This document shows positions 42,069 through 52,930 of a DNA stretch of 64,000 nucleotides, piece by piece (the first letter of the stretch is position 1; each line of letters opens with the position of its first letter). The translations under genes were made by a program, and so were the position numbers. The notes below the pieces were generated by a model. The model was not told the origin of the DNA, did not search any database, and saw nothing but the letters and a program-made list of their open reading frames with translations. Source of the DNA: Blasia pusilla (lineage: Eukaryota > Marchantiophyta > Marchantiopsida > Blasiales); the NCBI GenBank assembly GCA_050084515.1, contig CM114275.1:18228001-18292000 (forward strand). Reading direction: 5' to 3'.

Positions 42069-43690
42069 GTGACAAAAAGTGGAGTGAGATACCAAGGGGT
42101 TACAAGTGAGGAGCTACCACGACATCCATCCATGGCCGGATCGTCATCACTAGGCACCGGGTCTGGTAACGAGATCGCAGACGGAGTCAATATCACTTGG
42201 CAGGAGATGGACGACATGGGCCATCAAGGCATGTGTCATTTCTCGGGCACCATCGACTTAGATGATTTTATCCATGAGTTCGACACGTGGTGCCACTTCC
42301 AAGAGATACAGACCTCGACACGGTTCAACCCTTTCATGGCATGGAAGGGTTGTTCCAACACTTGGAGGGTCATCCGATGGATGACCACATGGAGTTTCGA
42401 TCACTATACTCAGTAGAGATTGATACTTGGAGGATGTATTGGGCTCCAAGGTATGTGTCCACTAGTGGTCGCGAGGCATATGATGGGATTGTGAGAGGAG
42501 AGAGACCCACACCATCAGCCCGGAGACTAGATGGAGAGGAGGGCAGTGAGACAGGCAATGTGGCAGAGACCTCTGGTGGTAGAGGGCCACCCAGCTTCAG
42601 TCCCACAGTCGAGTTCTTCCAAGAGTTGGGGAAGAGCTATCAAGGCGTACACATTGACAAGCTGAAGAGTCTACAGGATTTTCAGTTACAATCGGGTGAG
42701 ATTCTAAGGCATTCACACGCATGAGAAGGTTGATCATTGCTACGTATGGAGTGATTGAGGCGTAGTCAGTCCAATATTGGTACGGGGTTCTGGATCAAGA
42801 ACTACGGAGGAGAATCCGAGATGCAGTGCTGATTCACACAACGAAGCCCACATTGAAGGTGGTCTTCAAGTTGTCTGAGCGTATTGAGCTCAACATGAGT
42901 GAGGAGCAAGTAGTGACCGCTGGATTTTCTCGAAAGTTGGCAGGTCCACGAGCGACGGTGACCCCATAGGTGCCACAACGAGCACCAGTACCACGGGAGT
43001 AGGCCAATGTGCCTAGAGAGCAAGGCGGGTACCGTGAGACTATGAGGCAATGACCCGTACCTACATATGTTACCGAGACGGGACCGATGTTGTCTTGTTG
43101 GATGTGTGGAGGGGTCCATGGGCAGAGAGATTGCACACAACATGGGAGAGGACCACGAGCGCCTCCGATTGCTCAGAAGCCATAGAGGATGTCCCCACCA
43201 CAGTACCAGTATGACTATTGCCATAGATATGGTTACACTAGGGATAGATGTTTTGACCTTCGTGGAGAGGCACATCCAGAGGTAGGCCGAGGGCCTGGGG
43301 GCAGTTGTCCTGGAGGAGGTCGGGGAGTTCTTCTTGGACATGGTGGTCAAGGACCACCACCAGCTAGAGGAGATGGAGCAAGAGCACCAGATCCGGCACT
43401 TCTCTCACGCATCGATCAATTGGAGCAGAGGATTGCTGCCATGACGATGATGCAGCTCAAGGAAGGCACGGAGCCGCAAGCAGCTAGTGTGGCTCCAGCT
43501 TCTACCTCTTATCTTGACCCGGGTCAGGATCTCGCTAGTATGGGGTTTATGTGTAGTGCAGCTCTGGTTGAGGCTACTGTAGTGATGACTTGGGATGCTG
43601 CGAGAGGCAACAAGCCATCAAGAGGTGGAGTTGAGATTGACCCACCGGAGGAGACCAATGGGCGACAGGCCAGGGTTCCATAGTCATTCA
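42069..43690 (+). pseudogene. gag with zinc knuckles (copy D)
   Basis: Frames 42069-42416, 42287-42724 and 43189-43683. Landmarks: CHFSGTIDLDDFIHEFDTWC, FNPFMAWKG, HLEGHPMDDHMEF, IDTWRMYWAPRYVS, PSFSPTVEFFQELGKSYQGV, LSERIELNMSEEQ. A first knuckle CWMCGGVHGQRDC lies near 43097-43136; the second, YDYCHRYGYTRDRC near 43207-43250, has lost its first Cys and its His (both Tyr). A Pro/Gly/Arg-rich part and RIDQLEQRIAAM follow. RNA-binding capsid protein of the element. Confidence 0.7.
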
Positions 43691-44148
43691 CATTGTTGGA
43701 GGCACTACACACACCATCGATGGTGCCTCGACAAGTAGCGGTGCCAACAGGTCAGGCAGGTACATCGACATCACGTGGAGTTGGAGTGACAACTCCTATG
43801 TCAGTTTGAGTGGAGTCAATGTCAACCATAGTGTTGGAGGTGGCCACCAGAGTGAGCCAGACTCCGTTATTTTTCGCCATAGAGTTGGCGACGTTGGGAG
43901 TTGGACCAGCTGAGGTGTTTTGCTAGGCCGCCACGTTGTGTGAGCATGGAGAGGTGACTGCTTCTTGCTCAAAGGTACTTGAGGAGTTTTTGGACTTGCC
44001 CTCAGAGCCAGTGCTCGTGACGTCCCCCACAGAGTCATGGCATACGGCGGCGGCGAAGTTGGTAGATATGCCAGCTCGACCGGCCATAGAGTGAGCAGTG
44101 GTGACACTTGGAGTAGTGTTACTAGGTAACCAAGCTTGAGTATTTCGC

Positions 44149-44570
44149 TTGGTTAGTCCGACAGGGACAGTATATCACCCGCAGTGCATCCTACTTGATT
44201 CGGGAGCGCAACCCTTGATGTTAGGGAAGGCGGCGTGTTTAGCTTTGGGGTTACGGAAGGCCGACATTGAGCCTTGTCCCTTCCAGATACAGACCTCAAT
44301 TGGGGGCATGTCACCCACGCAATATATGACTTGACAGGAGATAGTTGTCAGAGTCCACCCAGAGCATGCAAAAAATAATGCTATAGTGCGCACACGTGCG
44401 ATTACGATACCAGCTCAGTCGTACGATGTTTTGGTGGGGAGTACAGTGTTATATCCCCTAGGATTCATCCTTGACTTCTAAGAGGAGACTGTTGCTTATC
44501 GACCACGGTGGCGATCAGATGACGATCGGATGAGTCTGTTACCCGTGCAGTTTGCGGGACGAGGAGGTCG
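44149..44570 (+). pseudogene. Aspartic protease (copy D)
   Basis: The 61-codon frame 44149-44334 has HPQCILLDSGAQPLMLGKAA, with the DSGA active site of retropepsins, then RKADIEPCPFQIQTSIGG. It stops at TGA (44332-44334) and continues after it with QEIVVRVHPEH and SYDVLVGSTVLYPLGF. Best preserved protease motif of the family here. Confidence 0.75.
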
Positions 44571-44899
44571 ATCATAAGACGATTTTGTGACCACGTTGGC
44601 AGCTTTCACAGGTAGTGTTACCTAGCGAGGAGGGTTGTTGGAGGGGAATGGACATACGGAGGATGTCCCAGTAGTGGATGGTCCTATGGAGAGACAGGCC
44701 ATGGCGGGTGTCTGTTCCCATGTTGGCGAGACCTCTTCACCATTATGGGGTATGACACGATAGCTACAGAGGAGTGCCAACGACCTCGTTAGGCAGGCGT
44801 GAAGTCATGCTTTTATCCCGGAGCAGCGAGAGTCAAGTGGCGATCAGGCCCCTAAAGTGGAGATGTTGACCCCACTGGATACCACACCCGTTGTGTGGT

Positions 44900-45890
44900 A
44901 GTGACCAGAGGAGGGTGTTAGGGTGTTAGATCTCTTTGGAGGGATTAGCACCCGATTGGCTGTAGTATTACACACGGGCATACGGGTGCATCATTACCTT
45001 TATGTGGAGAGAGATGAGACCGTGCGGTGAGTATCATTACGTCATGTAGCGAGATTGGTCCAGAGGTATCCTCAGTTGTTGGTGGTATCTGCAGTATGGG
45101 GATATCAACATACACTACTCGCCGACATCTCTTTGGTGGGGGCGCAGGATCTAGAAAGAGTTGGCACCATTCATTTGGTGATTGGTGGATGGCCATGTTA
45201 GGGTCATTCATTAGTTGGCCAAGGGTTTGGATTGCAGGATCCGAGGTCAAGGATGTTTTGGGAGATGTTGCGAGCAGTACGACACTTGCAGGAGAGTCAG
45301 ACATGTTCTCCGGCGTACATTTTGGAGAATGTGTCGTTGCTAGGAGACACTCATGCACGTGTGATGATAAGTGTGCATCAGGTGAGGTCTTGGTTGGGAC
45401 CTGCTGTGTTGTTAGATGCAGCGAGAGTTGGATCACGCGCCCATCATCTACGACTGTGGTGGACGAACCTGATACCATCAGAGGTACTTAGTAGAGCATA
45501 CGATGGAGTCCAAAGAGCACCACATCTCATAGTTGATGCTATTTTTGGCTCAGGGCGTTGATCTCAAGTGGTGACGCGGGATGATAGACCACAGTTGGCG
45601 ATGGCCAATAGGGTGGGGGAGTTGAGCGCAACCTTACCTACGCTGGTGAGCTTCCCAACATCCCATGCCTTTCGTCAAGGAGGGTCAAGCATGATTTGGG
45701 ATGAGATGACCTGAGCATTGGAGGAGCCTACAGCAGATGAGCGCGAGCGCGCCATGGGGTTTGCTACAGGTACTACGGCGGTGCTAGGTATAATTGAGGC
45801 ATCCCGGAGATAGGTGTTGGGGCAGGCGATGGACCTCAACTGTCTCACATGGATAGTCAGTCTATGTATGGCTGAGCAGAGATGGATGCG
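44900..45890 (+). pseudogene. C5-cytosine methyltransferase, all motifs (copy D)
   Basis: Motif I VRVLDLFGGISTRLAVVLHT (44918-44977), motif II region YLYVERDETVR, then GAQDLERVGTIHLVIGGWPC (motif IV, Cys then TAG at 45199-45201), the open frame 45232-45561 with RMFWEMLRAVRHL, YILENVSLLGD (motif VI), WLGPAVLLDAARVGSRAHHL and RLWWTNLIP (motif VIII), then LPTLVSFPTSHAFRQGG, DERERAMGF and VLGQAMDLNCLTWI (motif X, about 45735-45855). Stops are all single changes from sense codons in sister copies. Spacing between motifs VIII and IX is short, so the target-recognition domain is small, as in DNMT3-like enzymes. Confidence 0.85.
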
Positions 45891-46163
45891 AGTGTCATGC
45901 ATGACGTCACTTCCACGAGTTGGACCATTGCCTACAGGGTCTGTACATGCATTGGTTGGGGGCTAACGAGGAGAGATAGACACCCATGGACTTCCTGGAA
46001 CATCGTTCGAGCGGAGAGTGCAAAGGCGGCCAGAGCAGCACATGTTCATTTTTTGGATGTGGAGCATGGTGTAGGAGGTCAGAGTGGAGTGGCTCTTGTG
46101 AAGGTGGCTAGGGTTGCTACATAGCAACCAAAGTCGGAGGTTGCGTCCTCTCCGAGTGAGGTC

Positions 46164-47035
46164 ATGATGGAGACTTGGGAGCCTGTGATAGGTCTCAAGT
46201 TGATAAGAGGAGAGCGACGGCAAGTTCATAGGTTTCTAAGAGGGCATGTCAGTTGTTTTTCCTTTAGTATGAGAGACTTCGGTATGCTGAAGGGTCTCAG
46301 GATACGGATTGAGTTGGCTAGTGATACGATGATCTTTCGTCGACCCTACACGTATTTTGATATGGAGCGAGCCTTGATTCAGAGCAAGAGTCAGGACTTG
46401 TGGAGTTATCACATGGTGATTATTCATCTGCCACAATCATGCCAGCGAAGAAGGATATGTATGGCAATTGGACGGATAGGCGGATGTGTGGAGATTACCG
46501 TCCTATCTACCAAGGTCAGGTCGGTACGCCATGCCTACTCCTGAGGAGATCTTTGATGCGGTAGGGCATGCAAAGATCTTCAATACTTTAGATCTCCGTG
46601 TTGGCTATCATGAGCTCCTTATCAGGTTGGAGGACAGGGAGAAGTCAACATTCTGGGGGATAAATCGGTTCAGGAGAGATTGCTTGTATTAGTGGCGGTT
46701 CTTACTATTTGGATTGACGAACGCACCTGCAGAGTTTCAAAGAGTGATGGATAGGATTCTCGCTGGCTTGGATTTTGTACGATGTTACATAGATGATATT
46801 CTTATCTTCAGTTCCACGGTTGAGGAGCATGAGTGACACCTGGAGGAGATGTTTCGGGGATTGCAGTTACATAGACTAAAGTTACATCCAAGCAAGTGCA
46901 GAATCTTTCAGAAGCAGATTGAGTACTTGGGACACACCATATACCCGAGTGGGTTAGACGTTCAGCATACGAAGGTAGAGGCTATTGCGCAGATTCCACG
47001 CCCTATAGATGTGAGTCGAGTCTGAGCGTTTCTTG
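46164..47035 (+). pseudogene. Reverse transcriptase (copy D)
   Basis: METWEPVIGLKLIRGERRQV, FLRGHVSCFSFSMRDFGMLK, LASDTMIFRRPYTYFDMERA, a frame break near 46395, MPTPEEIFDAVGHAKIFNTL, DLRVGYHELLIRLEDREK, CLY then TAG (46690-46692; CAG in copy I), [20 protein letters not shown] and CYIDDILIF (active site about 46786-46797), IEYLGHTIYPSG. Complete fingers, palm and thumb in outline. Confidence 0.8.
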
Positions 47036-47039
47036 GACT

Positions 47040-47580
47040 AGCGAACTTCTATCGACTGTATCTCAAGGGTTTTAGTGCGATCACAAAGTCTTTGACCTTG
47101 TTGACGAGACTTGATCACGTTTGGTTGTGGGGAGATGATTAGGAGCGAGCATTTCACAAGCTCAAGGACAGGTTGACGTCCTCATCCATTTTACAGAGAC
47201 CAGTTAGGGGTCGCCCATTCCAATTACATACGGATTGGAGCATGTTGGGTCTAGGAGCAGTGCTTACTCAGAGGGATGATGAGGAGAGGGAGTTCGTTGT
47301 GGCTTACGCGAGCCGATCAAACAACATTGCAGAGGCACAGTACAACTCTTACAAGGGAGAGTACTTGGCTGTAGTATGGGCCGTGGCATATTTTAGGTGT
47401 TATTTATTCAGCAACCCTTTCACACTTATCATTGATCATAAGCCGTTGAGGTGGTTGATAGAGTCCGACAAGCTTAAAGGAAAGCTTGCCAAGTGGGCTC
47501 TATTACTACAGGAGTATGAGTTTGAGGTGGTTGATAGGCCAGGTCAGCTAAACTAGGATGCGGATGGGTTGATTCATAAC
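47040..47580 (+). pseudogene. RNase H (copy D)
   Basis: Frame 47173-47556: LQRPVRGRPFQLHTDWSMLG, LGAVLTQRDDEEREFVVAYA, YNSYKGEYLAVVWAVAYFRC, FTLIIDHKPLRWLIESDKLK, WALLLQEYEFEVVDRPGQLN, then TAG at 47554-47556 where copy I has CAG (Gln of NQDADG). DEDD-type acidic positions are present. Confidence 0.8.
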
Positions 47581-47679
47581 CCATGTCCGAGTCAGAGAGA
47601 CAATACAGGAGCTCGATGGCACGGAGAGAGTGATGAGGAGATGGTGCCTGGTTGGCATGCATTTGCCTATCTTTGTTAG

Positions 47680-48700
47680 TTGATTATGGTAGATCAGTCA
47701 CAGGTGATGACTCCAGTGGTGGGGTTGGATGATGAGTCTTTGGATCCCGAGGTCAGTGAGGAGGCGACAGGTGGTCGTGATATCCATGACAACGTGGAGG
47801 TTGTGGAGTTCTTGTGCACTGGCGTCATAGTGAGCACAATGAGTGTTAGGGAGTGGGATCGGATCCTACAGCAAGCAAGGGAGTTCAGGTGGGAGGGGAC
47901 TCACATTTTGCGGGTATGGGGAGATGGTAGGATACGAGTGGTACCTCATCCTTCCCAGCAACCACGTGTAGTGCGACATGCCCATGAGGAGTTGGGGCAC
48001 TTTGGAGTAAAGCGTACTTACAGCTTACTCCAAGTTCAATATTGGTGGCGCGGCATGCATACTGGGGTACAACAATTTGTTGCTAGATGTATGGTATGTG
48101 ACAGACTGCAAGCATCCTTCGATACTCCCACTCCGCAGTTACATCCTTTGCCGATTATAGGTGTAGGTTATTGATGGAGTATAGACTTTGCGGGACCTTT
48201 GCTATTGAGAGGGCGTCATCACATGTACGTGTTGGTCATGGTGGAGCATTTCTCCAAGTGGATAGAGTTGGTGGCACTATCGGACAAGGAGAGCGAGGGA
48301 AGAGCTTATGCATTTCTAGATTGTGTGCTTAGTCACTTTGGTGCACTGGTGGATGAGTTGACTGACCAGGGTACCGAGTTTATGGGAGAGTTTCAGGCGC
48401 TGATAGATCACCGCACCATGTCCAGAGATCATCTTGAGGCAATGGGTTGGCGGAGAGAGTAGAACATATGGGGAAGAGAGGATTGCGCAAGTATGGCTTG
48501 CAACGAGGATAGTTGAGGGAGTGGGATCTACACTTGCCATGGTTGGCTATGGGTTATCGCTTTAGTCGGTAGGCACCCTTGGCGTCATTTTCACCGTACT
48601 TTTTGCTCTTTGGGAGAGAGCCAGATTTACCTGCAACTATTTGACGTGACATGGTGGAGGTGTTAGATCTTGATGATCCACATATGTGGGTACAAGCGTG
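47680..48700 (+). pseudogene. Integrase (copy D)
   Basis: Frame 47680-48174 holds the HHCC module: RHAHEELGHFGVKRTYSLLQ, WWRGMHTGVQQFVARCMVCD. A TGA precedes WSIDFAGPLLLRGRHH (first Asp). Frame 48199-48462 has YVLVMVEHFSKWIELVAL and DELTDQGTEFMGEFQALIDH (second Asp). Beyond 48470 the final Glu region and ASFSPYFLLFGREPD-like block are frameshifted. Confidence 0.75.
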
Positions 48701-49201
48701 TTTTCAGAGGGCGGAGATTTTTTGTAGAGTTATGCCTATGGCCTTTGAGAACTTAGCTATTGCTCAGCATAGAGATACATTGAGGTATGCGACCATTCGT
48801 GGAGGAGGTTATCGTCCAAGCATTAGGAGTTTCATCCTGGAGATTACGTGTATTTACAGCAGGTGGCACCCACAACGCTAGATGTCACTACAGGGCGCAC
48901 GATCCTACGTGTGTGCGAGGTATTATCGATCGGAGTCCTCATGTTGGAGGGACGGGATGGTATGGTTTGGAAGGATCATGTGCGCAATTGTGCGCCATGT
49001 CGTCTTCCGAACGTAGACGTGACAGTGGATCCGAGCTTGGAAGTGGTACCTATACGCTTGAGGTGTATGTTGTGCGGATGTGCGAGGGGTGCATCCATCA
49101 TGTTGGTATGTGATGGTTCTTAAGGGTGGCATATATCATGTCTGACCCCCCCTCTTGATGTAGTTCCCATGGGACGATGGATATGTCCGAGATGTGTATA
49201 G
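48651..49201 (+). pseudogene. SH3-like tail and PHD finger (copy D)
   Basis: Frame 48848-49123 reads MYLQQVAPTTLDVTTGRTIL, LMLEGRDGMVWKDHVRNCAP, then RLRCMLCGCARGASIMLVCDG. The next PHD ligand Cys is Ser, followed by TAA (49120-49122), after which GWHISCL...GRWICPRCV completes the PHD pattern near 49123-49198. So the finger was complete and lost one ligand and gained one stop. Confidence 0.75.
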
Positions 49202-49242
49202 GGTAGTAGATCATGCCAGAGAGATGTGATATTTTCTATCTG

Positions 49243-49279
49243 GAGTTAAGGGGATCTAACTGCCAGATAGGGGGGCGGT
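49243..49279 (+). promoter_or_regulatory. Pre-PPT hairpin block and polypurine tract (copy D)
   Basis: GTTAAGGGGATCTAAC, then TGCCAGATAGGGGGGCGGT. Same layout as in B, B' and L. The G-rich run is the likely plus-strand primer. Confidence 0.55.
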
Positions 49280-49415
49280 TGTGTGATCTCCATGTATATG
49301 TATGAGTTGATTTCTGTACATGTGTGGATCTACCCGTGTGTGGGGATGATTGGTGTTGTGTGGTGTAGATGTGACCAGCGATGTATGTTGTGTAGCAATA
49401 TGTATGCGCCCGACA
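49280..49415 (+). repeat. 3' terminal repeat of copy D
   Basis: 136 bp from TGTGTGATCTCC to GCGCCCGACA, highly similar to 39638-39777 (minus). The sequence beyond is unrelated, so it marks the right edge of copy D. Confidence 0.7.
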
Positions 49416-49958
49416 TCTTTGTTAAGGAATTTTGGTCAACTTATCATTTCTACAACTACTTTGCATGTCAGAGTTTAGGATTAGGGTTTGGAACTAGACT
49501 TCTGATTGACACTCGTTCTCATTTCTTGTTGGATTCAATTCCTATTTCTGGAACTACATCTATAGTTTTGATGCAATGAGATGTATATTTTTATTGGCAG
49601 GTGGAAGATGTCATTGAAAGCTTGGATTTGTGGGTTGGATTCAGTTCTCATTTCTTGAAAAAGATTTAGAGTTCCAAAAATGAGTTAGTCCTGACAAAGG
49701 CCGATTGTTTAGGTATTAGATCGTTTAGGGTACAGTTTGGAGATCAGCAAAGTCAATTGGAAGTAGGGTTCCAAACATTAATGGTTTAGGGAATTGGATT
49801 CAGTTCTCAATTTTTTAACTAGATCTATAGTTTCGATTTTGAGGTACTCCCAACCAAGGCCGGCTTGTTCATTTGGAACTAGAGTTCCAATTGCTTATTG
49901 GATTGGATTGAATTTGCATTTCTCGAAGTGGATCTATAGTGTTAATTGTTATGTAGTC
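49416..49958. repeat. AT-rich stretch with degenerate internal repeats, no gene
   Basis: GGATTCAGTTCTCATTTC and variants recur around 49500, 49635, 49797 and 49903, each followed by a GATCTATAGT-type phrase, giving a loose repeat of 100-170 bp. No coding signal. Confidence 0.4.
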
Positions 49959-50760
49959 CACTAGAAGAAAATCTTGGTTTTATGACTAGGTTTTATGACT
50001 CATCTGAGTCATTTATATCATTCCACAATTGGAAATGACTAAAGACTCATGTAGACAAAAAATCCAAGTCATATACTCGTGATGACCCTTACAACTAGAA
50101 GGGTAAGCTTACGTGGATATTGTTATATGACTAAACCAAGGAGTCATGCTCTATGAGTGCCATGTCATCAGATGACATGGACATAATGCCACATCATCAC
50201 ATGACGTGGATGCTAGCTCATCCAATGACGTGGACTACAAAAAAAAATTTGGTAGTGATAGTTATAGCCACGTATGTAGTTGGAGTCATGATGTAGGACT
50301 ATGCTAGTCATTCATAGTGTTTTGGCCAGGTTTGATCATATTGTATCCTGTAAGTGGGAAGCACGTGGCATGCTACAATTGCAATTTGGGTTATATGACT
50401 CTAGGAGTCATTTGGCTAGTCTCATGTAGTGGATGATATGACATGCTTAGTCATTTGTCTAAACTGAGTCATACTTGCAAATTTTTACCAATTTAGTTTT
50501 GTTCCTTATGACTCTCGTAGTCCTTTCTATAGTCATCTTGTTGATAATTGACCAAGTGAGTCATTTTTCAGTCATCCATAACGACTCAATGTGTCATTAT
50601 TAATCATTTTTTAAATTTTTGTCCTACATTGAGTTATTTTTATGTGACTCGACCAGTCCTTTATATATTTGTAGAAGTGACACTATGACTATGTGAGTCA
50701 TTGGAAACACTATTGTGTGTCATGGTCTATGACTAAGAGTAACTACTTCGATCAGCTAAT
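49959..50760. mobile_element. CACTA-like transposon end with subterminal repeats
   Basis: Begins CACTAGAAGAAAATCTTGG, close to the CACTACAAGAAAA terminus typical of plant CACTA (En/Spm) elements. The next 780 bp are packed with TATGACTC/GAGTCAT-type motifs in both orientations, resembling subterminal transposase-binding repeats. No transposase frame and no matching CACTA end on the right were found, so it is a truncated or non-autonomous element. Confidence 0.5.
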
Positions 50761-51334
50761 AATTTATGATGACCCATGTAGTCGCGAAGGTTCCACTTTG
50801 TGTAAGTGGGTTCGTAGTGTCATTGCAAGAGAATTTGAAGGGCAGGATTGAAAGAAGAAAGCATTTCATAAGCAATGCAGGTTTATTCAAGAGAATTAAG
50901 ATTAGAACTAGAAGAAAAGATTGAGTAGGAATCACACAGTTCTTAAAATGCTTATACATGGCAAAATCTGTGAAGATCAGAATGCATTGCACTCGAAACA
51001 TACACTCATTCAAAAGATTACACCCTTCATGTTAAGGATTACGATGCTTCACATAGAAATCAGGTTAGTCTTGATAATAACCAGGTGGTGACAACCCATA
51101 AATATACACCTGAAAATAGTCATGAGCGGTTCATACCAATGTAGGTTTACTCAACAAAAGTAATATCAAAACTTGAAGAGAAGAAAGCATAACCCAACGT
51201 TAAAGCATTTTTAAAAATCATTAAGTTTCTCAACATGCTTATATATGGCCAAAATGTTAAGCATCTAATATGTACTCAAAACCAGAGAAATTTCATGTCT
51301 AATTTCAACCAACTTCATATTCATGACAAAACAC
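50761..51334. other. AT-rich, no gene recognised
   Basis: Holds a weak duplication (about 50873-51000 versus 51140-51290). It could be 3' flanking sequence of the minus-strand frame at 51335-51555. Confidence 0.3.
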
Positions 51335-51631
51335 CTATTGGATCACCTTCCTCATATTCATCTCGGGCCATATGATCCTTGAGCCAAGAGAAGCAGCAAA
51401 AGTAATCTGTGGAGGGTCATCAACCAGATTAGGTGTCCACAAGGGCTGATCTGGATCATAAACATCCTTCAAATCCACCCGTACCATTCCCAACGAGATA
51501 TTTTTGCCATGAAATTGCTCCTTCCACCAAAGCCTGAAATAACTCCAGATCCAAGTCCCATGGATGCTCCGCAACTTCTCCGTCCGTACCCCCTCATAGC
51601 TTTCCCTCAACTCAGCGAAGAACTCAACCAC
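51335..51631 (-). pseudogene. Chimera: gag fragment joined to an unknown C-terminal segment
   Basis: The first 28 codons (51631-about 51550) are family gag (VEFFAELRESYEGVRTEKLR). Then the frame switches to unrelated sequence: WWKEQFHGKNISLGMVRVDL, DVYDPDQPLWTPNLVDD and ITFAASLGSRIIWPEMN, ending at a stop. The unknown part has ordinary protein composition and no stops. It may be the last exon of a host gene hit by a retroelement, or a captured gene fragment. I do not recognise the family. Confidence 0.45.
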
Positions 51632-51639
51632 GGTAGAGG

Positions 51640-52930
51640 CGCCGGGGTGAGAATTTGCGTGAGGCCTACACCCGCTTGCGCCGGTTGATTAATGTCACTC
51701 AGGGAGTAATAGAGGCTCGGGTATCTAGTCATGGTACACGATGCTGGACCGGACCTTGCGCACACGGGTGTGGGAGGGGGTGCTTCTTATGAACACCTCC
51801 CCTATGTTGACCGCGGAGAACATTGAGCTCAACATGGCGGAGGACACCGTAGCCACCATGGGTTCTAGGCAAGAGCAGTCATGATTGCATGCACTACCAG
51901 TGCAGCAACGTGGATTCCGAGATAGGTATGTGGCACCACCAGCTCAGGGAGGATACCAGGAGGCCGTGCCATAGAGACCTGTGCCTTCATATTCGGCTCA
52001 GCAGCAGCCATCTACGATTACTTATTGGTCATATGGTGGAACCCATCATCAGCGCGATTGCACTCGTCAGGGTCATGGACGCATGCCTCAACATTGAGGA
52101 GGAGATGGTGCTGTACCAGTAGGTTATCAGTGTGACTATTGTCAGAGGTACAGTCACACATGCGCTAAGTGTTTCAGCTTGCACCCTGAGTTACTTTCGG
52201 ACTGAGGGCAAGAGAGGGCACCAGAGCGAGTTGTTGGTCCGGGTAGGCCTAGAGGTCGTACACCAGGTGGTCCAGTTGGGGGATGAGGAGTTGGATTTGC
52301 CCGAGGGGGTGGTGGAGCTTCCCGTAGAGGAGGTAGAGTCCCACCACCTAGACACATCGAGGGAGACGTTGGGCCTGAGGCTAGGATGGCTCCTCAGATA
52401 CAACAGATACATCAGCAGATTGCCGCTATGGCATTGAGGTTACCCGATGTCGGATCCGTGGCATCAATATCTTATGACGCCGCTAGAGTTATGGAGGATC
52501 TTGGTTGGATGTGCGGGATTGCCCACATAGAGGCTCCCGTAGTTGTTACGCATGGAGTAGCCTTAGAGTTGGATCCATAGCGAGGGGAAGCCAGTAAACA
52601 GACGTGGCTTCCTCAATCCTTCACGTTGTCCGAGGTGATAAGGACCCCATCGATGGGTCTTGATGAGAGTTCCCAGAGAGTTGGTGATGTTGTTGGTGTG
52701 CAGCCACAGAGGGCGATGGGAGAAGCGAGTGTGTCGACTCCTATTTTTTATGCTCAAGAAGGGCATGTGTCAAGCACGTTGTTGGGGGCGGCCACTGTTG
52801 TGTACCGCGCTCCTTTATTTTCTAATTTCGATGTTATGACGTTGGGAGGTACGCCTGCCGAGGTTTTTCGGCTAGACGCTACTCCATGTGAGCGTAGAGT
52901 TGGAGTTCATGCATCACATTCAGAGGTCCC
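51640..52930 (+). pseudogene. Copy G: gag C-terminal half and linker
   Basis: Plus-strand fragment matching 55000-56340 on the minus strand. It contains the REAYTRLRRLINVTQGVIEA-type segment, an IELNMAEDTVATMGS segment, a knuckle CDYCQRYSHTCAKC near 52133-52174, Arg/Gly-rich DNA (52215-52340), then the linker toward the protease (AMGEASVSTPIFYAQEGHVS at about 52717). It stops at about 52930, where minus-strand copy F/M begins. Confidence 0.65.

Larger units (their letters stand above)
42069..49415 (+). mobile_element. Copy D: DNMT-PHD retrotransposon with all domains present
   Basis: The reference copy for the family. In order: gag 42069-42900, zinc knuckles 43090-43265, linker with a short coiled-coil-like helix (43405-43470), protease 44149-44560, methyltransferase 44900-45890, RT 46164-47000, RNase H 47040-47580, integrase 47880-48640, SH3-like tail 48700-49030, PHD 49060-49200, hairpin block and polypurine tract 49243-49279, terminal repeat 49280-49415. 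About 7.3 kb, with many TAG stops and a few frameshifts. No 5' LTR was identified. Confidence 0.8.

Noticed and set aside
44945-45478. 177-codon minus-strand frame
   Set aside because: Antisense of the methyltransferase of copy D, which has all diagnostic motifs on the plus strand.
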